43,950 bases of DNA from Acidobacteriota bacterium (GTDB taxonomy: Bacteria > Acidobacteriota > Terriglobia > Bryobacterales > Bryobacteraceae). A program made the position numbers and the translations under genes. Every line of letters starts with the position of its first letter. Position 1 is the first letter of the stretch. The notes below the pieces were generated by a model, which did not search any database, was not told the origin of the DNA, and saw only the letters and a program-made list of their open reading frames with translations. Positions 8,825 through 19,844 of the stretch are shown here, piece after piece. The stretch lies in NCBI GenBank assembly GCA_025350695.1, contig JANXXI010000308.1, forward strand, positions 1-43,950, read 5' to 3'.

Positions 8825-10147
8825 TTATTTTTGCAAGGCCGTCCGCTTCGCCGGAGCGTCCAGATACTCAATCCAGCTGGTCATCATTTCCTCTTCGCTC
8901 TTGTCGCCCCAACGGATCGTCAACTTAGGATCAGGGTTGGCCTTGTTGTTCGGGCTGTTGTCATAGTGAGCGGTCACCTTTAGACGACTCCCTTTTTCCA
9001 CAAGTACGGGCTGAGCTAGGCGATACACCAACTGCCAGTTGAAATCGTAGCGAGGCACGGCCAGCAAAATTTCCTTCTTGCCGTTGGGACGCGTCAGTTC
9101 GTAGGTCACATCTTTCGCGCGGTAGTGCATGTGCGGCGTGAACGAAAGCAGCAGCTTGTCAGCCTCGAAATCATAACAACGCCGCACTTCATGATTCGCC
9201 TCATTGGCCGGAATGCTTAAAAAGAAATTGCGAAGATCCATGCGGTGCATCACCTGCTCCGGTTTTCCGCCTGGAGCCAAATAAAAACCAACACTGGTCC
9301 GGTCTGTTTGCGGCTTGCCGCTGATGCGGGCGTAGTGCACCACGAACTCAAGCTTGCCGGCTGGAGGAATCCACTTGGCCGTTCCCTCGGGAAATACGTC
9401 TGGTGGCCGGCCCGGCAAAAACGAAGCCAACGCCCCTTCTTGAAACCCCTTTAGATACGGCAGGTCCGGCACGTTCGCAACGCAGGCGTCATTCACAATC
9501 GGAGCATCGGCGCGGATGCGCGTTAACTTACCTTCGCGCAAAAGGTACTTCGCCAAAGTGGGACTGTTTGTTGTGCCGGCAACCTCCATCATCTTCGGAT
9601 CGTCCTGCACCAGCAACACATGGACGTGATGCACCACTTGCCGATTCCCTGGCTGAATCTCCGCCGCGCGAATCCACATGCCTTGCTTGAAGTTCGTTTC
9701 CACCGTGAAATGCTCATAGGCATCCTCGCCGGGTGTGATCACGTGATCTTCACCAATGTCCACCACAACATCGGGCTTACCCAGTTGCCACCCTGCGATG
9801 AATTTCGGAGCCGGCGGCAGATCAGCTACATTGCCTTCAGGCGCGCCGGCATCGGCCCAGCTTTTGATGGCGTCGATTTCTTTTGAGGTAAGACTCGGGT
9901 CGTTTGAAAAATGTCCAAACTTCGGATCGGCAAACCACGGCGGCATCTTGCGGCTTAGAACGGCTTGGCGGATGGACTTCGCCCACGGCCGCGTGGCCTT
10001 ATAATCGAGCAGTGACATTGGGGCAATGTCGTTAGGCCGATGGCAACCCGCGCAATGTTTGAACAAAATGGGAGCAACGTCCTTCGAATATGTGGGAGTT
10101 GCGGAGAAGGCGGGAAGGGCAAATGGCAGTAGGAGCAGGAACCGCAT
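8825..10147 (-). CDS. Exported c-type cytochrome fused to a PHM-like copper monooxygenase-type domain
   Basis: This 440-residue protein has a signal peptide (1-15), a small c-type cytochrome domain with one haem site (CAGCH, C32-H36) and a likely distal Met in KMPPWF (M68). A second part resembles copper type II ascorbate-dependent monooxygenases: a histidine cluster VVHHVHVLL (171-179) and, later, TPHMHYRAKDVTYEL, which would form the two copper sites. This fusion is widespread in Acidobacteria and Planctomycetes, but I know of no proven substrate. It should act in the periplasm or at the cell surface. It is the last gene of the minus-strand surface block, 24 nt after the caspase gene. A scrap of a paralogue lies at 5769-5837. 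Confidence 0.85.
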   Translation of the reverse strand: MRFLLLLPFALPAFSATPTYSKDVAPILFKHCAGCHRPNDIAPMSLLDYKATRPWAKSIRQAVLSRKMPPWFADPKFGHFSNDPSLTSKEIDAIKSWADAGAPEGNVADLPPAPKFIAGWQLGKPDVVVDIGEDHVITPGEDAYEHFTVETNFKQGMWIRAAEIQPGNRQVVHHVHVLLVQDDPKMMEVAGTTNSPTLAKYLLREGKLTRIRADAPIVNDACVANVPDLPYLKGFQEGALASFLPGRPPDVFPEGTAKWIPPAGKLEFVVHYARISGKPQTDRTSVGFYLAPGGKPEQVMHRMDLRNFFLSIPANEANHEVRRCYDFEADKLLLSFTPHMHYRAKDVTYELTRPNGKKEILLAVPRYDFNWQLVYRLAQPVLVEKGSRLKVTAHYDNSPNNKANPDPKLTIRWGDKSEEEMMTSWIEYLDAPAKRTALQK

Positions 10148-10171
10148 GATACCGACGAGAATATCACAGCA

Positions 10172-12274
10172 CTACTTGGATTTCTTCTTGCTGGCCTTCG
10201 GATTGGGCATAGCATCGTTCGCGCTGATATAACGGCCCCAATCGGCGACCATCTCTTTGGCTTGTTGGGCTTCCTTAATATCCGGGTTTAACTCAATCAA
10301 CGACCGCATATACTTCGAGGCTGTTGCTAGACTCTCAAGGCTCCCGGAACCCTCCGTTTTCTTCGCAAAGAGCACGCCAAGTTTGTAGATCGTATTGGGG
10401 TCCTTAGCGTCATAACGAATCGAGCGTTGGCAATCCGCAATCGCGGCGTCCAGATCGCCAACCTTCCCTTCACACTCGCAAATTCCAAAATAAGCTAAGC
10501 TGCGAAGGTCGTTCCAGATATCCCGTTGCGATGCCCGAGTCTTCTTACCGCCCCCGATGATAAACCCCTTGATCCAATAATCCAGTTGTCCGGCAAGCTT
10601 ACTATCGAAGTTGCTCAGCTGCAAATAATCCAGATACGATTTTCGCGCCCGCTCCCATTTGGTCAACATGCGCAGACTTTCCGCTAACCAAAAATGGCTC
10701 TCCGCCTTGGCTGGAATTAATCGAACGGCATTCTCCGCCGCCTCTAACGCTTGCGGATAGTCATCCTTCATGCGGTAAGCTTGGGCCAACATGCAATAAG
10801 CTTCCCCGTAGTTTTTGTCCCTTTGGGTAACAGTGGTTAGTTGACGAATCGACTCATCCGTGGATCCCGTGTCGAGCAGCATGCCCGCGTAGCTGACGCG
10901 CGCTACGTGATAATCCGGCTGCCATTCGATCGCCTGTTTGAACCATTGCATGGCCTTATCATTTTCAAACAAAGCATTTTGCGCGCGCCCCATGTACATC
11001 GCCGCTTCGTAGTAATGGGGTTCCAGCGCAAGAGCTTTTTGAAACGATTCCACCGCCTTCTTGTAATTCGATTCGCCGCCATCGCGATAGAACTTCAGCC
11101 CGTGGTCCACTTCATCGGTGGCCGCTTTCTTGCGGCGCCGAACGGTCTGTATCTTTAATGACACGGTGCTTTCCTGGCCCGGATAAATGGTCTCCTCGCG
11201 TGGCCCATCATCTTCGTAACCCGCGCGTACGCCTTTCACGGTATGCGGCCCCGGCTTCAATCCTGGCAGAGTTAGCGGCGTCCCTTTCTTCAGCACGCCA
11301 ATGGAAACGCCGTCGATAAAAGCTTCCACGCCATCCATGTTAGCTTCCAAAATCATAGTGCCTTCCTTCGGCGCAGGAGGCGCGTCCGGACGGATTCCCG
11401 ATGGCACATAGGCCAGCAACATCTTCGGATCGAAACTGCCCTTGTCGCTGGTTGGCGTCTGCGCGTTCTTCGTTGCATTGCGAACGTTGGTGCGCACGTA
11501 GTCGGCCAGTTCATCGGCAGTTACAATGCCATCGCCATCAGCATCGGCATGTCCGCCCAGACCCCGCTCCACAAAATAAGTGAATACGCCGTGCCCGCCA
11601 CCGAAGTCTTTGCTTTCGTAGGACACTTCACGGTCGCGGCTGGCCGTCATTACAAACAGCGATTTATCCAGATTGAACTGGCTCTTGTTCAGCGTGCCGA
11701 TTTCCTCCGGCGTGATCGCGCCGCTATGACAGGAATCCGTCAGCAGCACTTTCCACTTACCTTTAATGCGATTGGCAAACACAGAGCCGAGCTTGTCCAT
11801 CGGGTATCCGGTTGCGCCTAGACTCTTCGGCTGTACATCGACTGGAGCGATGTATGCTTTGCCATCTTCGACGAAACCGTGCCCGGCGAAGTACACCAGG
11901 ACGCGGTCGTTTTCCTTGGTCACAGATGGCAACCACACTTCCAACATTTCTCGAATCTTTGCCAGCGTGGCATTGGGTCCAACCAGCCTACGTACATTCT
12001 CGGCCTTGAAATTACCACCTTCGGAACTGATGAGAATTTTGAAAATGGCATCGGCGTCCGGCTCGGCGAAGGGCAACTGCATCTTCGCGCTCAGATTAGG
12101 ATACCCTCCGACGCCAATCACCAGCGCGTAGCTGCGCGGTATGCCCACGGGCTTCTTCTCCACCACGGGAGGCGGCCCGGCTTTCTTCACAATTTCAAGA
12201 TCACGCTGCTTCGGTGGCTGCTGAGCGGATAACAGCGCGGTGGCGGCCAACAAAAATACGATTCGTTTATGCAT
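10172..12274 (-). CDS. Exported caspase-like peptidase (C14) with EF-hand, PEGA and TPR domains
   Basis: This 700-residue protein has a short signal peptide (1-17). The caspase p20-like domain (about 47-235) shows the catalytic His in FAGHGF (H132) and Cys in LLTDSCHSG (C182). A complete 12-residue EF-hand loop, D244-A-D-G-D-G-I-V-T-A-D-E255, lies just behind it, so calcium activation, as in metacaspases, is plausible. A PEGA domain follows (about 307-375, with FIDGVSIG and GPHTVKGVRAGYE), then several TPR repeats (about 390-670) for protein binding, and a lysine-rich tail. Caspase-like enzymes of bacteria usually cleave after Arg or Lys; the substrate here is unknown. It starts 2 nt after the upstream stop, with GGAG 8 nt before the ATG. 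Confidence 0.92.
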   Translation of the reverse strand: MHKRIVFLLAATALLSAQQPPKQRDLEIVKKAGPPPVVEKKPVGIPRSYALVIGVGGYPNLSAKMQLPFAEPDADAIFKILISSEGGNFKAENVRRLVGPNATLAKIREMLEVWLPSVTKENDRVLVYFAGHGFVEDGKAYIAPVDVQPKSLGATGYPMDKLGSVFANRIKGKWKVLLTDSCHSGAITPEEIGTLNKSQFNLDKSLFVMTASRDREVSYESKDFGGGHGVFTYFVERGLGGHADADGDGIVTADELADYVRTNVRNATKNAQTPTSDKGSFDPKMLLAYVPSGIRPDAPPAPKEGTMILEANMDGVEAFIDGVSIGVLKKGTPLTLPGLKPGPHTVKGVRAGYEDDGPREETIYPGQESTVSLKIQTVRRRKKAATDEVDHGLKFYRDGGESNYKKAVESFQKALALEPHYYEAAMYMGRAQNALFENDKAMQWFKQAIEWQPDYHVARVSYAGMLLDTGSTDESIRQLTTVTQRDKNYGEAYCMLAQAYRMKDDYPQALEAAENAVRLIPAKAESHFWLAESLRMLTKWERARKSYLDYLQLSNFDSKLAGQLDYWIKGFIIGGGKKTRASQRDIWNDLRSLAYFGICECEGKVGDLDAAIADCQRSIRYDAKDPNTIYKLGVLFAKKTEGSGSLESLATASKYMRSLIELNPDIKEAQQAKEMVADWGRYISANDAMPNPKASKKKSK

Positions 12275-12276
12275 GG

Positions 12277-14085
12277 TTACTGCTCCGGATTACGGGGGAA
12301 TTTCCAGTAGGGCAAGCGAACTTGCTTGATAAAAATGGTGTCGGCGCGGATCGCCTCAGGCGCTTCAAATCGCTGGGCGCCACCTGCGGTGACGTAGTCG
12401 TCCTGCTCCACTCCGTCGCCCGAAACGCCCAGACCGCCCACCATTTTGCCGCTCTTGTAGAGTGGCGCTGAACCAGGAAAGAACACGATGCCCGATTGAT
12501 TGGCGTTCTTCGTTTGGCGTCCTTGGGTGCATGGGTTAGCTGCGTCGAACTGGTAGAGGTCGCGGAATGGGCCTGGGGTGGAGTTGTTGATGCCTGAAGG
12601 GAAGAAGCTTTGCGCGCCGAAGCCGATTGTGCGGTTGGTGACGGCTGTGCCGGCTGTGACTCCTGGCAGGTCGGCAACGTTAAGAGCGGGGCCTGAGAAG
12701 TAGACCACGTTTCGAGCCTTAGTGGCGGCCACGTCGATAGAGAAGACGGTTGCATCTGTCATTCTATATAGCGCGAGAATCGTTCCATCGAGGTCAGCAA
12801 CGGAGATCACCATCTTGGTGCGGCGGCCCAAGGGTAAGCGAATTTGCGCGCGGGTCACGTTGGCGCGCGTCACCGCACGGTCAACGATGGCGCGGACTTC
12901 ATCGACTGCCAGGGTTGCGCTGGCTTTGGGACCAACCAGCCAACCTTCGGGAGCAGCGCGGCCAGCTAGCGGGCCGATAACGTAAGAGCCTCCCGGCGAT
13001 GAAGCGGCGCTAATCCCTGCCGGGCGAGTTGTTTGATTGACGAACGGCAAGCGGAAGCCATCAATAAAAACTGCGCCCGGTGTAGGAAGGGGTAATTGCC
13101 GGAAGAACGGAGTACCGAATGCCGCCGCGACCACGGCGAACTCCGCCGTATCAGGGGCAACACCCGCGACGCCAATGCCACCAATCAGCGTCAAGCCGTT
13201 TCGATAAAGTGGAATGCCCCCGGCGAATGTACTAATGCCCTTTCCAGGACCCGCGCCGACGGAATTGAGCGACAGCGGCACACTTTGGTTCGGCAGAAAA
13301 TCCGTGGAGAGGACGCAGCCGCGATTCGTGTTCTCAATTCCGAAAAGCGCTGCGGCCGGTGTATTCGGAATGCCGTCAGGGAAATGTTCCGTGCTGATGA
13401 AGCGAACCGTGCGCGAAGAAAGCGGGGCCTCATCGTGGCTAAAAAATGCGCCGGTACGCGCTAGCGAAAGCGCGGTTTCCACGGCGTCGTTCGAAGCTGC
13501 CGCGCGGCGATATAAGGCAAGCGGATTCCCCGCCCTATCAACGATGGCAACCACCAACCCCGCAGCATCGACAGCGCCCGCGGCAGCCTTCACCAAAGTG
13601 TCGACCTCAACAGCCGAAAGCTGCACCGGGTCAGCCGGGCCACTGACAATGGTCGTGGCCGCGTTGCTCCGTCCATCCTCCGACTGCAGCGAAATCTCCA
13701 CAAAACCGCCGCTAACCTCGCCCGGCAAGTTAAACTCCACGTGCTGCGAATCAATCACATTACCCGTAGCGACGGAATCCGCAACCAGCACCTGAATGCC
13801 GTCCGCAATTCCCTCTCCAACCGCCATGAGCGTTTCCCCCGCGAGCGCGGGAGACTCATCCGTAACAGGCTCTCCACTTTTCGAATGAAGCAAGGAGGCC
13901 CGCTCAACCCCATTCCGCATCTCAGTCAACAGCACCGGCTGCGCCTGGAGAGCGAGCGAACTCAACAAAGCCACGAAACTTAGGTACAGCGGTCTGAAGT
14001 GGGGCAGACCCCCTGGTCTGCGGCTGGCCCCCTGGCCAGCCTGCTCAGGAACCGAAAACACTCTCCAACCCAGCAGCCTCCTCAC
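12277..14085 (-). CDS. Exported protein with two GlcG/HbpS-type (DUF336) domains
   Basis: The protein has up to 602 residues. After a signal peptide ([17 protein letters not shown], about 33-49) comes a beta-rich part, then two GlcG/HbpS-like domains at about 157-345 and 395-575. Each has the [16 protein letters not shown] / [17 protein letters not shown] strand and a GGIPLYRNG...GGIGVAG / GSAPLYKSG...GGLGVSG loop. HbpS of this family binds haem and senses redox stress, so a role in haem or redox handling beside the cytochromes fits, but this is inference. The GTG at 14085 overlaps the upstream stop by 3 nt. Residues 13-30 are encoded by a dispersed palindromic repeat. Both GlcG domains carry long insertions relative to the usual 130-140 residues. 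Confidence 0.83.
   Translation of the reverse strand: MRRLLGWRVFSVPEQAGQGASRRPGGLPHFRPLYLSFVALLSSLALQAQPVLLTEMRNGVERASLLHSKSGEPVTDESPALAGETLMAVGEGIADGIQVLVADSVATGNVIDSQHVEFNLPGEVSGGFVEISLQSEDGRSNAATTIVSGPADPVQLSAVEVDTLVKAAAGAVDAAGLVVAIVDRAGNPLALYRRAAASNDAVETALSLARTGAFFSHDEAPLSSRTVRFISTEHFPDGIPNTPAAALFGIENTNRGCVLSTDFLPNQSVPLSLNSVGAGPGKGISTFAGGIPLYRNGLTLIGGIGVAGVAPDTAEFAVVAAAFGTPFFRQLPLPTPGAVFIDGFRLPFVNQTTRPAGISAASSPGGSYVIGPLAGRAAPEGWLVGPKASATLAVDEVRAIVDRAVTRANVTRAQIRLPLGRRTKMVISVADLDGTILALYRMTDATVFSIDVAATKARNVVYFSGPALNVADLPGVTAGTAVTNRTIGFGAQSFFPSGINNSTPGPFRDLYQFDAANPCTQGRQTKNANQSGIVFFPGSAPLYKSGKMVGGLGVSGDGVEQDDYVTAGGAQRFEAPEAIRADTIFIKQVRLPYWKFPRNPEQ
13997..14041 (-). repeat. Twin-hairpin palindromic repeat, copy B
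   Basis: Two perfect stem-loops lie back to back. GCAGACC (14004-14010) pairs with GGTCTGC (14015-14021), and GGCTGGCC (14022-14029) with GGCCAGCC (14034-14041). Both loops are CCCT, read as AGGG on the minus strand. The 45-nt element is identical to copy A at 36044-36088, in opposite orientation. It lies just after the start of the GlcG-domain gene, is in frame with it, and encodes [16 protein letters not shown] before the signal peptide. Confidence 0.85.
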
Positions 14086-17000
14086 TTCACACCCCCGGTA
14101 TTCGTCACTGTATAAAGCTTCCCATCGCGAATATACAACTTCCGCATCTCATCCAAATTGAATGGCCGGGATCCGCGCCGTCCAAACACCGCCACCTGAT
14201 TCCCACTCTCATCCACCGCGCGATCCCGGTCAAGCCCCTTCGAAAGCGCCAGCGCCTCACCCTTAGTCTTATAGGTAGCAATCAACGCAGGCTCGGGCCG
14301 CGGCGAAAATCCCCACAAGTCCGCCGACTTATCCGGCGACATGATCTGCAGCACCCGCAGCCCATTCTTGCCGTCCGCAACATAGGCGAACAAGCTGGCA
14401 TTGGTCATGCCGACCTTTACCGCATGGGCATCATTTATGACGCCACCGGCATTGAAGTACCGAGGAGCACCCGGCGTCGCAGCCTTTTCGATATCCACAA
14501 TCGCCAACCCCTCACCACCCGCCGCAACATAAGCGTAAGTGCGAGCCAAGTAAACATCCTTCGCAACCTTCATAGGTACAACCGCAACCGCCCGCGGCGA
14601 TGCCACGTCCGTGATATCCACCACTTCAAGGCCCTTCTTTGTGCATACGAACGCGTAGCGGAATTGGATGGCGGCATTTCCCGCCCCCTCCAGTGCTAAG
14701 GTCGACACAATCTTAGGAGTAGAGGGCTTGTCAATATCAACAATCACCAACCCCTTATCGCAGGAAACGTAAGCATAGTTGCCGGCAATCACCACGTGCC
14801 GCGCACCCTTCAATGCGCCGCCCGGATTGAACGCAACTTCGCGCTTGATGAAATTATTCCGAGGGTCACCATCGAGCAACGTCGCGGCGTTAATCAAAAT
14901 CAGACCCTCTTCGGCATCCGCAACGTACAGGTAAGCGTAAAGCGTGTGGATTGGTTGCTCTTCATTCTCCGGTAGCCGCTTACGAGCTGGATCCACACCT
15001 AGCGTAGTCGGCGAAGCAATCCAACGCGCGTCCTTGGTCTTGACGAAAAACTTCTGCCCAAGTGGCGACACCGGCGCACTGGTGATTCGTTCCGCAAACG
15101 CCTTGTTGTCGATGTTCGCGATATCGTAAACCTCCACGCCTTCATGCCCCTTGGCCGTGTACAAATACTCGCCGCGCATCTGAATACTGCGAACATCGCC
15201 GTGATGCTCATAAGCTTCCTTCAGCATGCCTCTGGCTTTTTCGTGCGCCGCAAAATTCTCAGGGTATGCCAACTTATGCAGATGACTGCCAATCACTGCT
15301 TGCGGCTCATCGCGCTCGGTCACCACCACGCCTTCGAGGCCATGCTTGCCCTCGCCAACCCAAACGTAGCGGCCCAGGAAGTTAACGAAATTCGTCCCCT
15401 GCAGCAAAAGCTGAGCCATCCAGGCATTGTTGTCGCCGCTCTCCGACACGTGGCAATCCGTACAAGTGCGCGATTCGCGCGTCCGCACGGTATGCGGGAA
15501 GTGTGGATTGAACGCCTGACCGCTATACCCTTCGGTTGAAACAGTCTGCTGCTGCGAATAGAGCCACTCGCGATTTGCATTCTGCGATCCAACCAACACC
15601 GCGCTTGAAGACCGGACCGGCGCAATCTTATTCTTCTTCACCGTGCTGTCCACACCCAACATAAACACGTCATCGCGCAACACCTGAAAATTGTACGTCG
15701 TGAAGTTGCGGGTATTCGGATCGCCCTCGTTATGAAGCGTGGGCCGGTTCGCATTAGCCTTCATCGAAAGATGGCAGCCAAAGCAACTGGTCATCCACGA
15801 GGTGTGGCAGCTGTAGCAGGACATCTTCTCGTCGGCGTGCGCCAGCATCTGTTGCGAATTCTGAACCGTCTTCGCGACCCGCGCCTTCTCGTTGAAGTTG
15901 TAAGAGCCCGGCACAACCGAATCCTTCACTTGCGACAGTACCCAGTTCTTCCCGTCCTCCACCATAGACCGTTGCAGCAACTTGCCATCCATCCACTCAA
16001 ATCGCCGCTCACCGAATGGAGTCCGTAACAATGACAAATCATGCGGAGGCGTCGGCGCCGCCGGGCCCGAGGTCTTGAGTGACGCGTACTTCGTCAACGA
16101 CCCGTGGCAATCCACGCACTCAATCTCCACCGCCGCCCTCGGCTCGCCATACAACTTCCCATTCCCATGGCTGTCCTGTTCAAAGTGGCAATCCACGCAA
16201 TGCATGCCCTTTTCAAGATGGATATCTTTCAAATGGACAGCTTTCTTAAACTTTTCCGGATCGTTGAACTCAATCGGCCTGTCTTCCTTATCCAGCCACG
16301 TCCCTTTCTTATCGTGCTTGTACACCGCGCGGTAAACCCAACCATGGCCGTTAAAGTCAGCAAACTGCGTCTGCTTCAACTTCGGATTCAGATCCGTCAA
16401 GCTTGCCAGAAACTTCGGGTCAGACCATTTACCCTTCAGCGACGAAGCTTCCGGATTGCGCGCCAGCGACCGCGCGGCATCCTCCGGTTTCCACTGCTTA
16501 GTCTTATCGGGATACATATGCTCCCCATCCGTCTCGTTGTCCCACCACATGTAACCTAAGTATTGAAATGCGAAAGACGTCCCCGGATGCATGTGGCATA
16601 CGGTGCATTGGCTCGACGGAATGGTGCGCGTCAATCGGTGCGCAATGGGGTGCCCCGGCTCATTTTTCGGAATGGTCTTGTCTTCGGTGAAGCTGAATCC
16701 ACTGTGCCCGTTCTTCGCATACGGCCCGGAATGCGCCGGGTCCCGGTCATTCGCGTAAACCACATGGCAACCCGTGCAGCCAGATCCACGATAATCCCCA
16801 GCCTGATCGTTAGTGCCGCTGAACGACAGCAATGGATCGAGCAGCCGGGTCCTCTGCAGGCCTTGCACCACAGGGTCAGTGCGCGTCAAGGTTCCAAATC
16901 CGCGATTGCTCAGCCGGTCTTCACCGCGTTCAAAAACTCGCAATGTGTTCGCCGGCTGCGCAGCCTCGAATTGCGGCAGTGGCAGCAACATCGCCAGCAC

Positions 17001-17564
17001 GCCCTTCCACTTCGTATCTTCGGCCGTCGGGGCCGGAGTCGTATACAGCTTCCGCGCCACTCCGTGCGAATCATAGCTCTCTCCAAACACCGAATTCTTC
17101 AAAGGAGACCCGCCGTTGTTGTAGAGCGCCGCGCCCCACAAGAATGCCCCGTGAGTCATCAAGCTCTGCTGCACTTTATAAACTACCGGCGCATGGCATC
17201 CCACTGACCCGCAGCTATCCCCAGCCGCACGCAAATCCCCAGGATTCATGAAGCGAATAAAGTCGTTCGATTCTTTATTCAACTGCGCGTAAGACCGCAC
17301 CGGATTCGCCGTCGACTTGTCCCATCCAAGTTTCGACGCCACGTGCCCCTGCTTCTTATCGTTGGTCGCAGCGTTGCCGCCATGGCAATCCGTGCAACCA
17401 AGATGAACGGCGGGCGAAGCGTGCATCGGCTCCGTCCCCACGTGGCAATTGGCCGACTGGCAACCTTCGCTCTTACGGTTCATCACGTCGATCGACTGAC
17501 GCAGCAGATCTTCGGCATTCAAGACGCCGCATAAAAGCAAGATCGGAAAAAGTAGCTTCAACAT
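14082..17564 (-). CDS. Decahaem c-type cytochrome with C-terminal LVIVD beta-propeller
   Basis: This 1160-residue protein has a signal peptide (1-17). Ten haem motifs are visible: CX4CH at 35-41 and 118-124, and CXXCH at 57, 263, 320, 456, 483, 583, 594 and 701. From about 790 to 1080 it carries LVIVD repeats ([42 protein letters not shown]), a beta-propeller found on cell-surface proteins. I infer an outer-membrane or extracellular electron carrier that partners the 700-aa barrel and the pentahaem cytochrome encoded next to it. The propeller may anchor it or bind a partner. It is preceded by a palindrome shared with the barrel gene and overlaps the next gene by 4 nt. Cytochrome maturation genes are not in the window. 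Confidence 0.92.
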   Translation of the reverse strand: MLKLLFPILLLCGVLNAEDLLRQSIDVMNRKSEGCQSANCHVGTEPMHASPAVHLGCTDCHGGNAATNDKKQGHVASKLGWDKSTANPVRSYAQLNKESNDFIRFMNPGDLRAAGDSCGSVGCHAPVVYKVQQSLMTHGAFLWGAALYNNGGSPLKNSVFGESYDSHGVARKLYTTPAPTAEDTKWKGVLAMLLPLPQFEAAQPANTLRVFERGEDRLSNRGFGTLTRTDPVVQGLQRTRLLDPLLSFSGTNDQAGDYRGSGCTGCHVVYANDRDPAHSGPYAKNGHSGFSFTEDKTIPKNEPGHPIAHRLTRTIPSSQCTVCHMHPGTSFAFQYLGYMWWDNETDGEHMYPDKTKQWKPEDAARSLARNPEASSLKGKWSDPKFLASLTDLNPKLKQTQFADFNGHGWVYRAVYKHDKKGTWLDKEDRPIEFNDPEKFKKAVHLKDIHLEKGMHCVDCHFEQDSHGNGKLYGEPRAAVEIECVDCHGSLTKYASLKTSGPAAPTPPHDLSLLRTPFGERRFEWMDGKLLQRSMVEDGKNWVLSQVKDSVVPGSYNFNEKARVAKTVQNSQQMLAHADEKMSCYSCHTSWMTSCFGCHLSMKANANRPTLHNEGDPNTRNFTTYNFQVLRDDVFMLGVDSTVKKNKIAPVRSSSAVLVGSQNANREWLYSQQQTVSTEGYSGQAFNPHFPHTVRTRESRTCTDCHVSESGDNNAWMAQLLLQGTNFVNFLGRYVWVGEGKHGLEGVVVTERDEPQAVIGSHLHKLAYPENFAAHEKARGMLKEAYEHHGDVRSIQMRGEYLYTAKGHEGVEVYDIANIDNKAFAERITSAPVSPLGQKFFVKTKDARWIASPTTLGVDPARKRLPENEEQPIHTLYAYLYVADAEEGLILINAATLLDGDPRNNFIKREVAFNPGGALKGARHVVIAGNYAYVSCDKGLVIVDIDKPSTPKIVSTLALEGAGNAAIQFRYAFVCTKKGLEVVDITDVASPRAVAVVPMKVAKDVYLARTYAYVAAGGEGLAIVDIEKAATPGAPRYFNAGGVINDAHAVKVGMTNASLFAYVADGKNGLRVLQIMSPDKSADLWGFSPRPEPALIATYKTKGEALALSKGLDRDRAVDESGNQVAVFGRRGSRPFNLDEMRKLYIRDGKLYTVTNTGGVK

Positions 17565-17613
17565 TTACACCCGCCGAGACTTCACAAATATACGGATCCA
17601 ACCCGAGCTGAAT

Positions 17614-17632
17614 CCCCCTATTTCATAGGGGG
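17614..17632 (-). promoter_or_regulatory. 19-bp palindromic operator candidate upstream of the decahaem cytochrome gene
   Basis: CCCCCTATTTCATAGGGGG has perfect 8-bp arms and a 3-nt centre. It ends 49 nt before the start codon at 17564. Its reverse complement is found at 19845-19863, 46 nt before the barrel gene. TATATT lies 21 nt downstream of it on the minus strand and could be a -10 box. It has no following T-run, so it is not a terminator. A shared operator or activator site is likely; the protein is unknown. Confidence 0.6.
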
Positions 17633-17643
17633 TTAGAAGGAAA

Positions 17644-17668
17644 ATGCCCAAACTCCAAATGCGGGCAT
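17644..17668 (-). terminator. Possible terminator of the barrel gene
   Basis: Downstream of the barrel gene stop (17696), the minus strand reads ATGCCC, a 13-nt loop, GGGCAT, then TTTTCCTTC. The stem is only 6 bp and the T-run short, so this is a weak intrinsic terminator at best. It would separate the barrel transcript from the cytochrome transcript. Confidence 0.3.
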
Positions 17669-17695
17669 AAGCGCGCGACCAACGGAGCACAGTAT

Positions 17696-19798
17696 CTAAA
17701 ACACCAACCGAACATTTACGAACCCCGAATAAAGCATCCGCCCGTTATAAAGATTGTGAAACCCCGCCTGCGGAATCAACACGGCAAAGCCGGAATTCAC
17801 CACGAAATTATCGTTCAAATAAGGCCGGTACTGCGCGCCAACCCCCGTATCCACGCCTATGCCATGCTTTATGCCGCTCTGGAACAGCAGCGTCTCCAGC
17901 ACCTCCGTCCGCATGAAGCGCGAGTAATTTGTGTTGATGGTCCCACGCAGCTTCGGCGTCAACTTCGCATCGAAGCCGGCGGTCAGTACAAGAATCCCCG
18001 GGTTAATAAAATTCGCCTGCCCTTGCGTGGCCCCGGCCCGCAAATTTGGTATGAGACTGTTCGGTCCAAACAACAACACACCGGTCCCCGTCAAAGGAAC
18101 CGCCTGCCGATTCAGAAAGTTGATCCCGCCCCCCGAAAAGGCATTGTTAATGAGCCCACGATCAGCAAGACTAGCCGACCCCAAAAATCCCCCGCCCGCG
18201 AATTGCTGATTCGGAACAATGGCATCAAACCCGCGCGCCTGCCCGTCGTTGATATCCTTATCGCCCGACGTGTAAAAGCCCGATAGTCGAAACGTCTTCC
18301 AATCCGCCTCATACGCCACTTCCACCGCAGCCAGCTGCGCATTAATATGTTGCGCCTGCTTCAGCGCCGGCAACGGATGAAAATCGTCACGACCAAACGC
18401 TTGATAGAAGGAGTGAGATATATTAAACCGTTTGATGTGTCCATCGCCAGAAATTCCGGCATATCCGGCGCGCACTTTGTGAGGCACAGGCAGCCCAATC
18501 GGCGCGGGCCTCACCAGGAATCCGTTCTTGTCCAAATGAAACGTCGGCTGGTCGTTGTTGTACAACAAGCTGAAGTTCATCGTATAGCCCTTGGTGAAGG
18601 CGTCGCTCCAATAAAGGTTTGCCGCATACACACTCTGGTTGCGCATCCGCCACCGATTCAGGCCGCTGTTGGTGTCCTTCTCGAGCATGTTGAAGTAGGC
18701 CAAGTTGTATTGACAAATGTTGTTGTGGAACGTCCCAAACAACCGCACACCCGGCTGCTCATCGGAAAATATGAAGCCCCGAAAATCGCTCGTAAATCGC
18801 TGGATACCGGCCCGCAGCGAAGTGAAATCAAAATAGGCGCTGCCATGGTCGTCCTGGTCCTTCCGTTTACGGAACGACGCGATGGAATTGGTAAACAGCC
18901 TCTTCTCAAAAAACGCTTCCTGTAGCCCGACGTTCGTATCCGTCCGATTTGTCCCCTGCCGCACATCGATCCGCGTCAATCCGTTCTCGCGCGTATTCAA
19001 GTAATTAATGTTGAACTCCGGAGTAATCCGCAACTCGTAATCCACCGGCTTGAACCCGGCGCTTCCGCGGAACAAATCAAAGCTCAGCCGAAAGCTTTGC
19101 CGCACCGCAACCTGATCGCCCTGCCCGAAAAATCCATAATCATTCGACCGCGCCGAACTCTGCCCGCTCGGTACTGGCACACGCCGAAATTCAGCGAGCG
19201 TCTCCGACGACCCAGTAAAGTTCAAAAAATTGTTGCGGCCATAAATCGGATAATCGCCCTTGAAGTGATTCCGATTAAACGGATCGTACCAATGTTCCGA
19301 AGCGTACATCGCGTCCAGCTTGCGGTTCTCATACCGCTGCCAACCAGGAAACCCAATGCGCCAGCGATTAGGAACCGTATCGTTCAAACGTGGATCAGCC
19401 GGCATCACAAAACTGGGCAACAACCCCGCTAAAGTGTCCTCATTCATCGGCCCGCGTGGCAGCTTATTAAACGCCCGTTCGTCGATCGCCGTCAGCGGCC
19501 CAATCGCAGCCAGGCGCGGCGAAGTACGTATCAGCGGACGCAAGCGATCCTCGCCAAAAATCCGCTCAGCTTGAGGCTTCGCACGCTCCCGCGTCAAAAA
19601 CTCCTCAAGAGGAATGACATAGTTCGGCGTCCGCCCGCCCGGTTTTTTACGAGGCAGTTTCCGCAACGCCGTTCGCTTAGCCCGCTTGCCTTTCTCCGCC
19701 CGGCGCCCCTTCGTCGGCAGTTGTGCACGCTGGCCTAGCGCAACATGGGTCTCGGCCAAGGCCAACACAATCGCCAATACTATGAGTCGAAGCTTCAT
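17696..19798 (-). CDS. Large outer-membrane beta-barrel protein (porin-like)
   Basis: This 700-residue protein has a signal peptide (1-22), then a very basic stretch (about 31-55, rich in K and R), a soluble N-terminal part, and from about 190 onward alternating hydrophobic/polar strands with aromatic girdles, ending in VNVRLVF with the C-terminal Phe typical of outer-membrane barrels. The size fits a barrel of 20 or more strands. Lying between a pentahaem and a decahaem cytochrome gene, it is the natural candidate for the channel of a porin-cytochrome conduit. It shows no TonB-receptor plug signature that I can recognise. It has its own upstream palindrome and a 239-nt leader region. Function is inferred from neighbours. 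Confidence 0.8.
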   Translation of the reverse strand: MKLRLIVLAIVLALAETHVALGQRAQLPTKGRRAEKGKRAKRTALRKLPRKKPGGRTPNYVIPLEEFLTRERAKPQAERIFGEDRLRPLIRTSPRLAAIGPLTAIDERAFNKLPRGPMNEDTLAGLLPSFVMPADPRLNDTVPNRWRIGFPGWQRYENRKLDAMYASEHWYDPFNRNHFKGDYPIYGRNNFLNFTGSSETLAEFRRVPVPSGQSSARSNDYGFFGQGDQVAVRQSFRLSFDLFRGSAGFKPVDYELRITPEFNINYLNTRENGLTRIDVRQGTNRTDTNVGLQEAFFEKRLFTNSIASFRKRKDQDDHGSAYFDFTSLRAGIQRFTSDFRGFIFSDEQPGVRLFGTFHNNICQYNLAYFNMLEKDTNSGLNRWRMRNQSVYAANLYWSDAFTKGYTMNFSLLYNNDQPTFHLDKNGFLVRPAPIGLPVPHKVRAGYAGISGDGHIKRFNISHSFYQAFGRDDFHPLPALKQAQHINAQLAAVEVAYEADWKTFRLSGFYTSGDKDINDGQARGFDAIVPNQQFAGGGFLGSASLADRGLINNAFSGGGINFLNRQAVPLTGTGVLLFGPNSLIPNLRAGATQGQANFINPGILVLTAGFDAKLTPKLRGTINTNYSRFMRTEVLETLLFQSGIKHGIGVDTGVGAQYRPYLNDNFVVNSGFAVLIPQAGFHNLYNGRMLYSGFVNVRLVF

Positions 19799-19844
19799 CC
19801 TAGAATCGCAGCCGTGCGCTGGAGTTTACAAAGTTTCCTATTAG

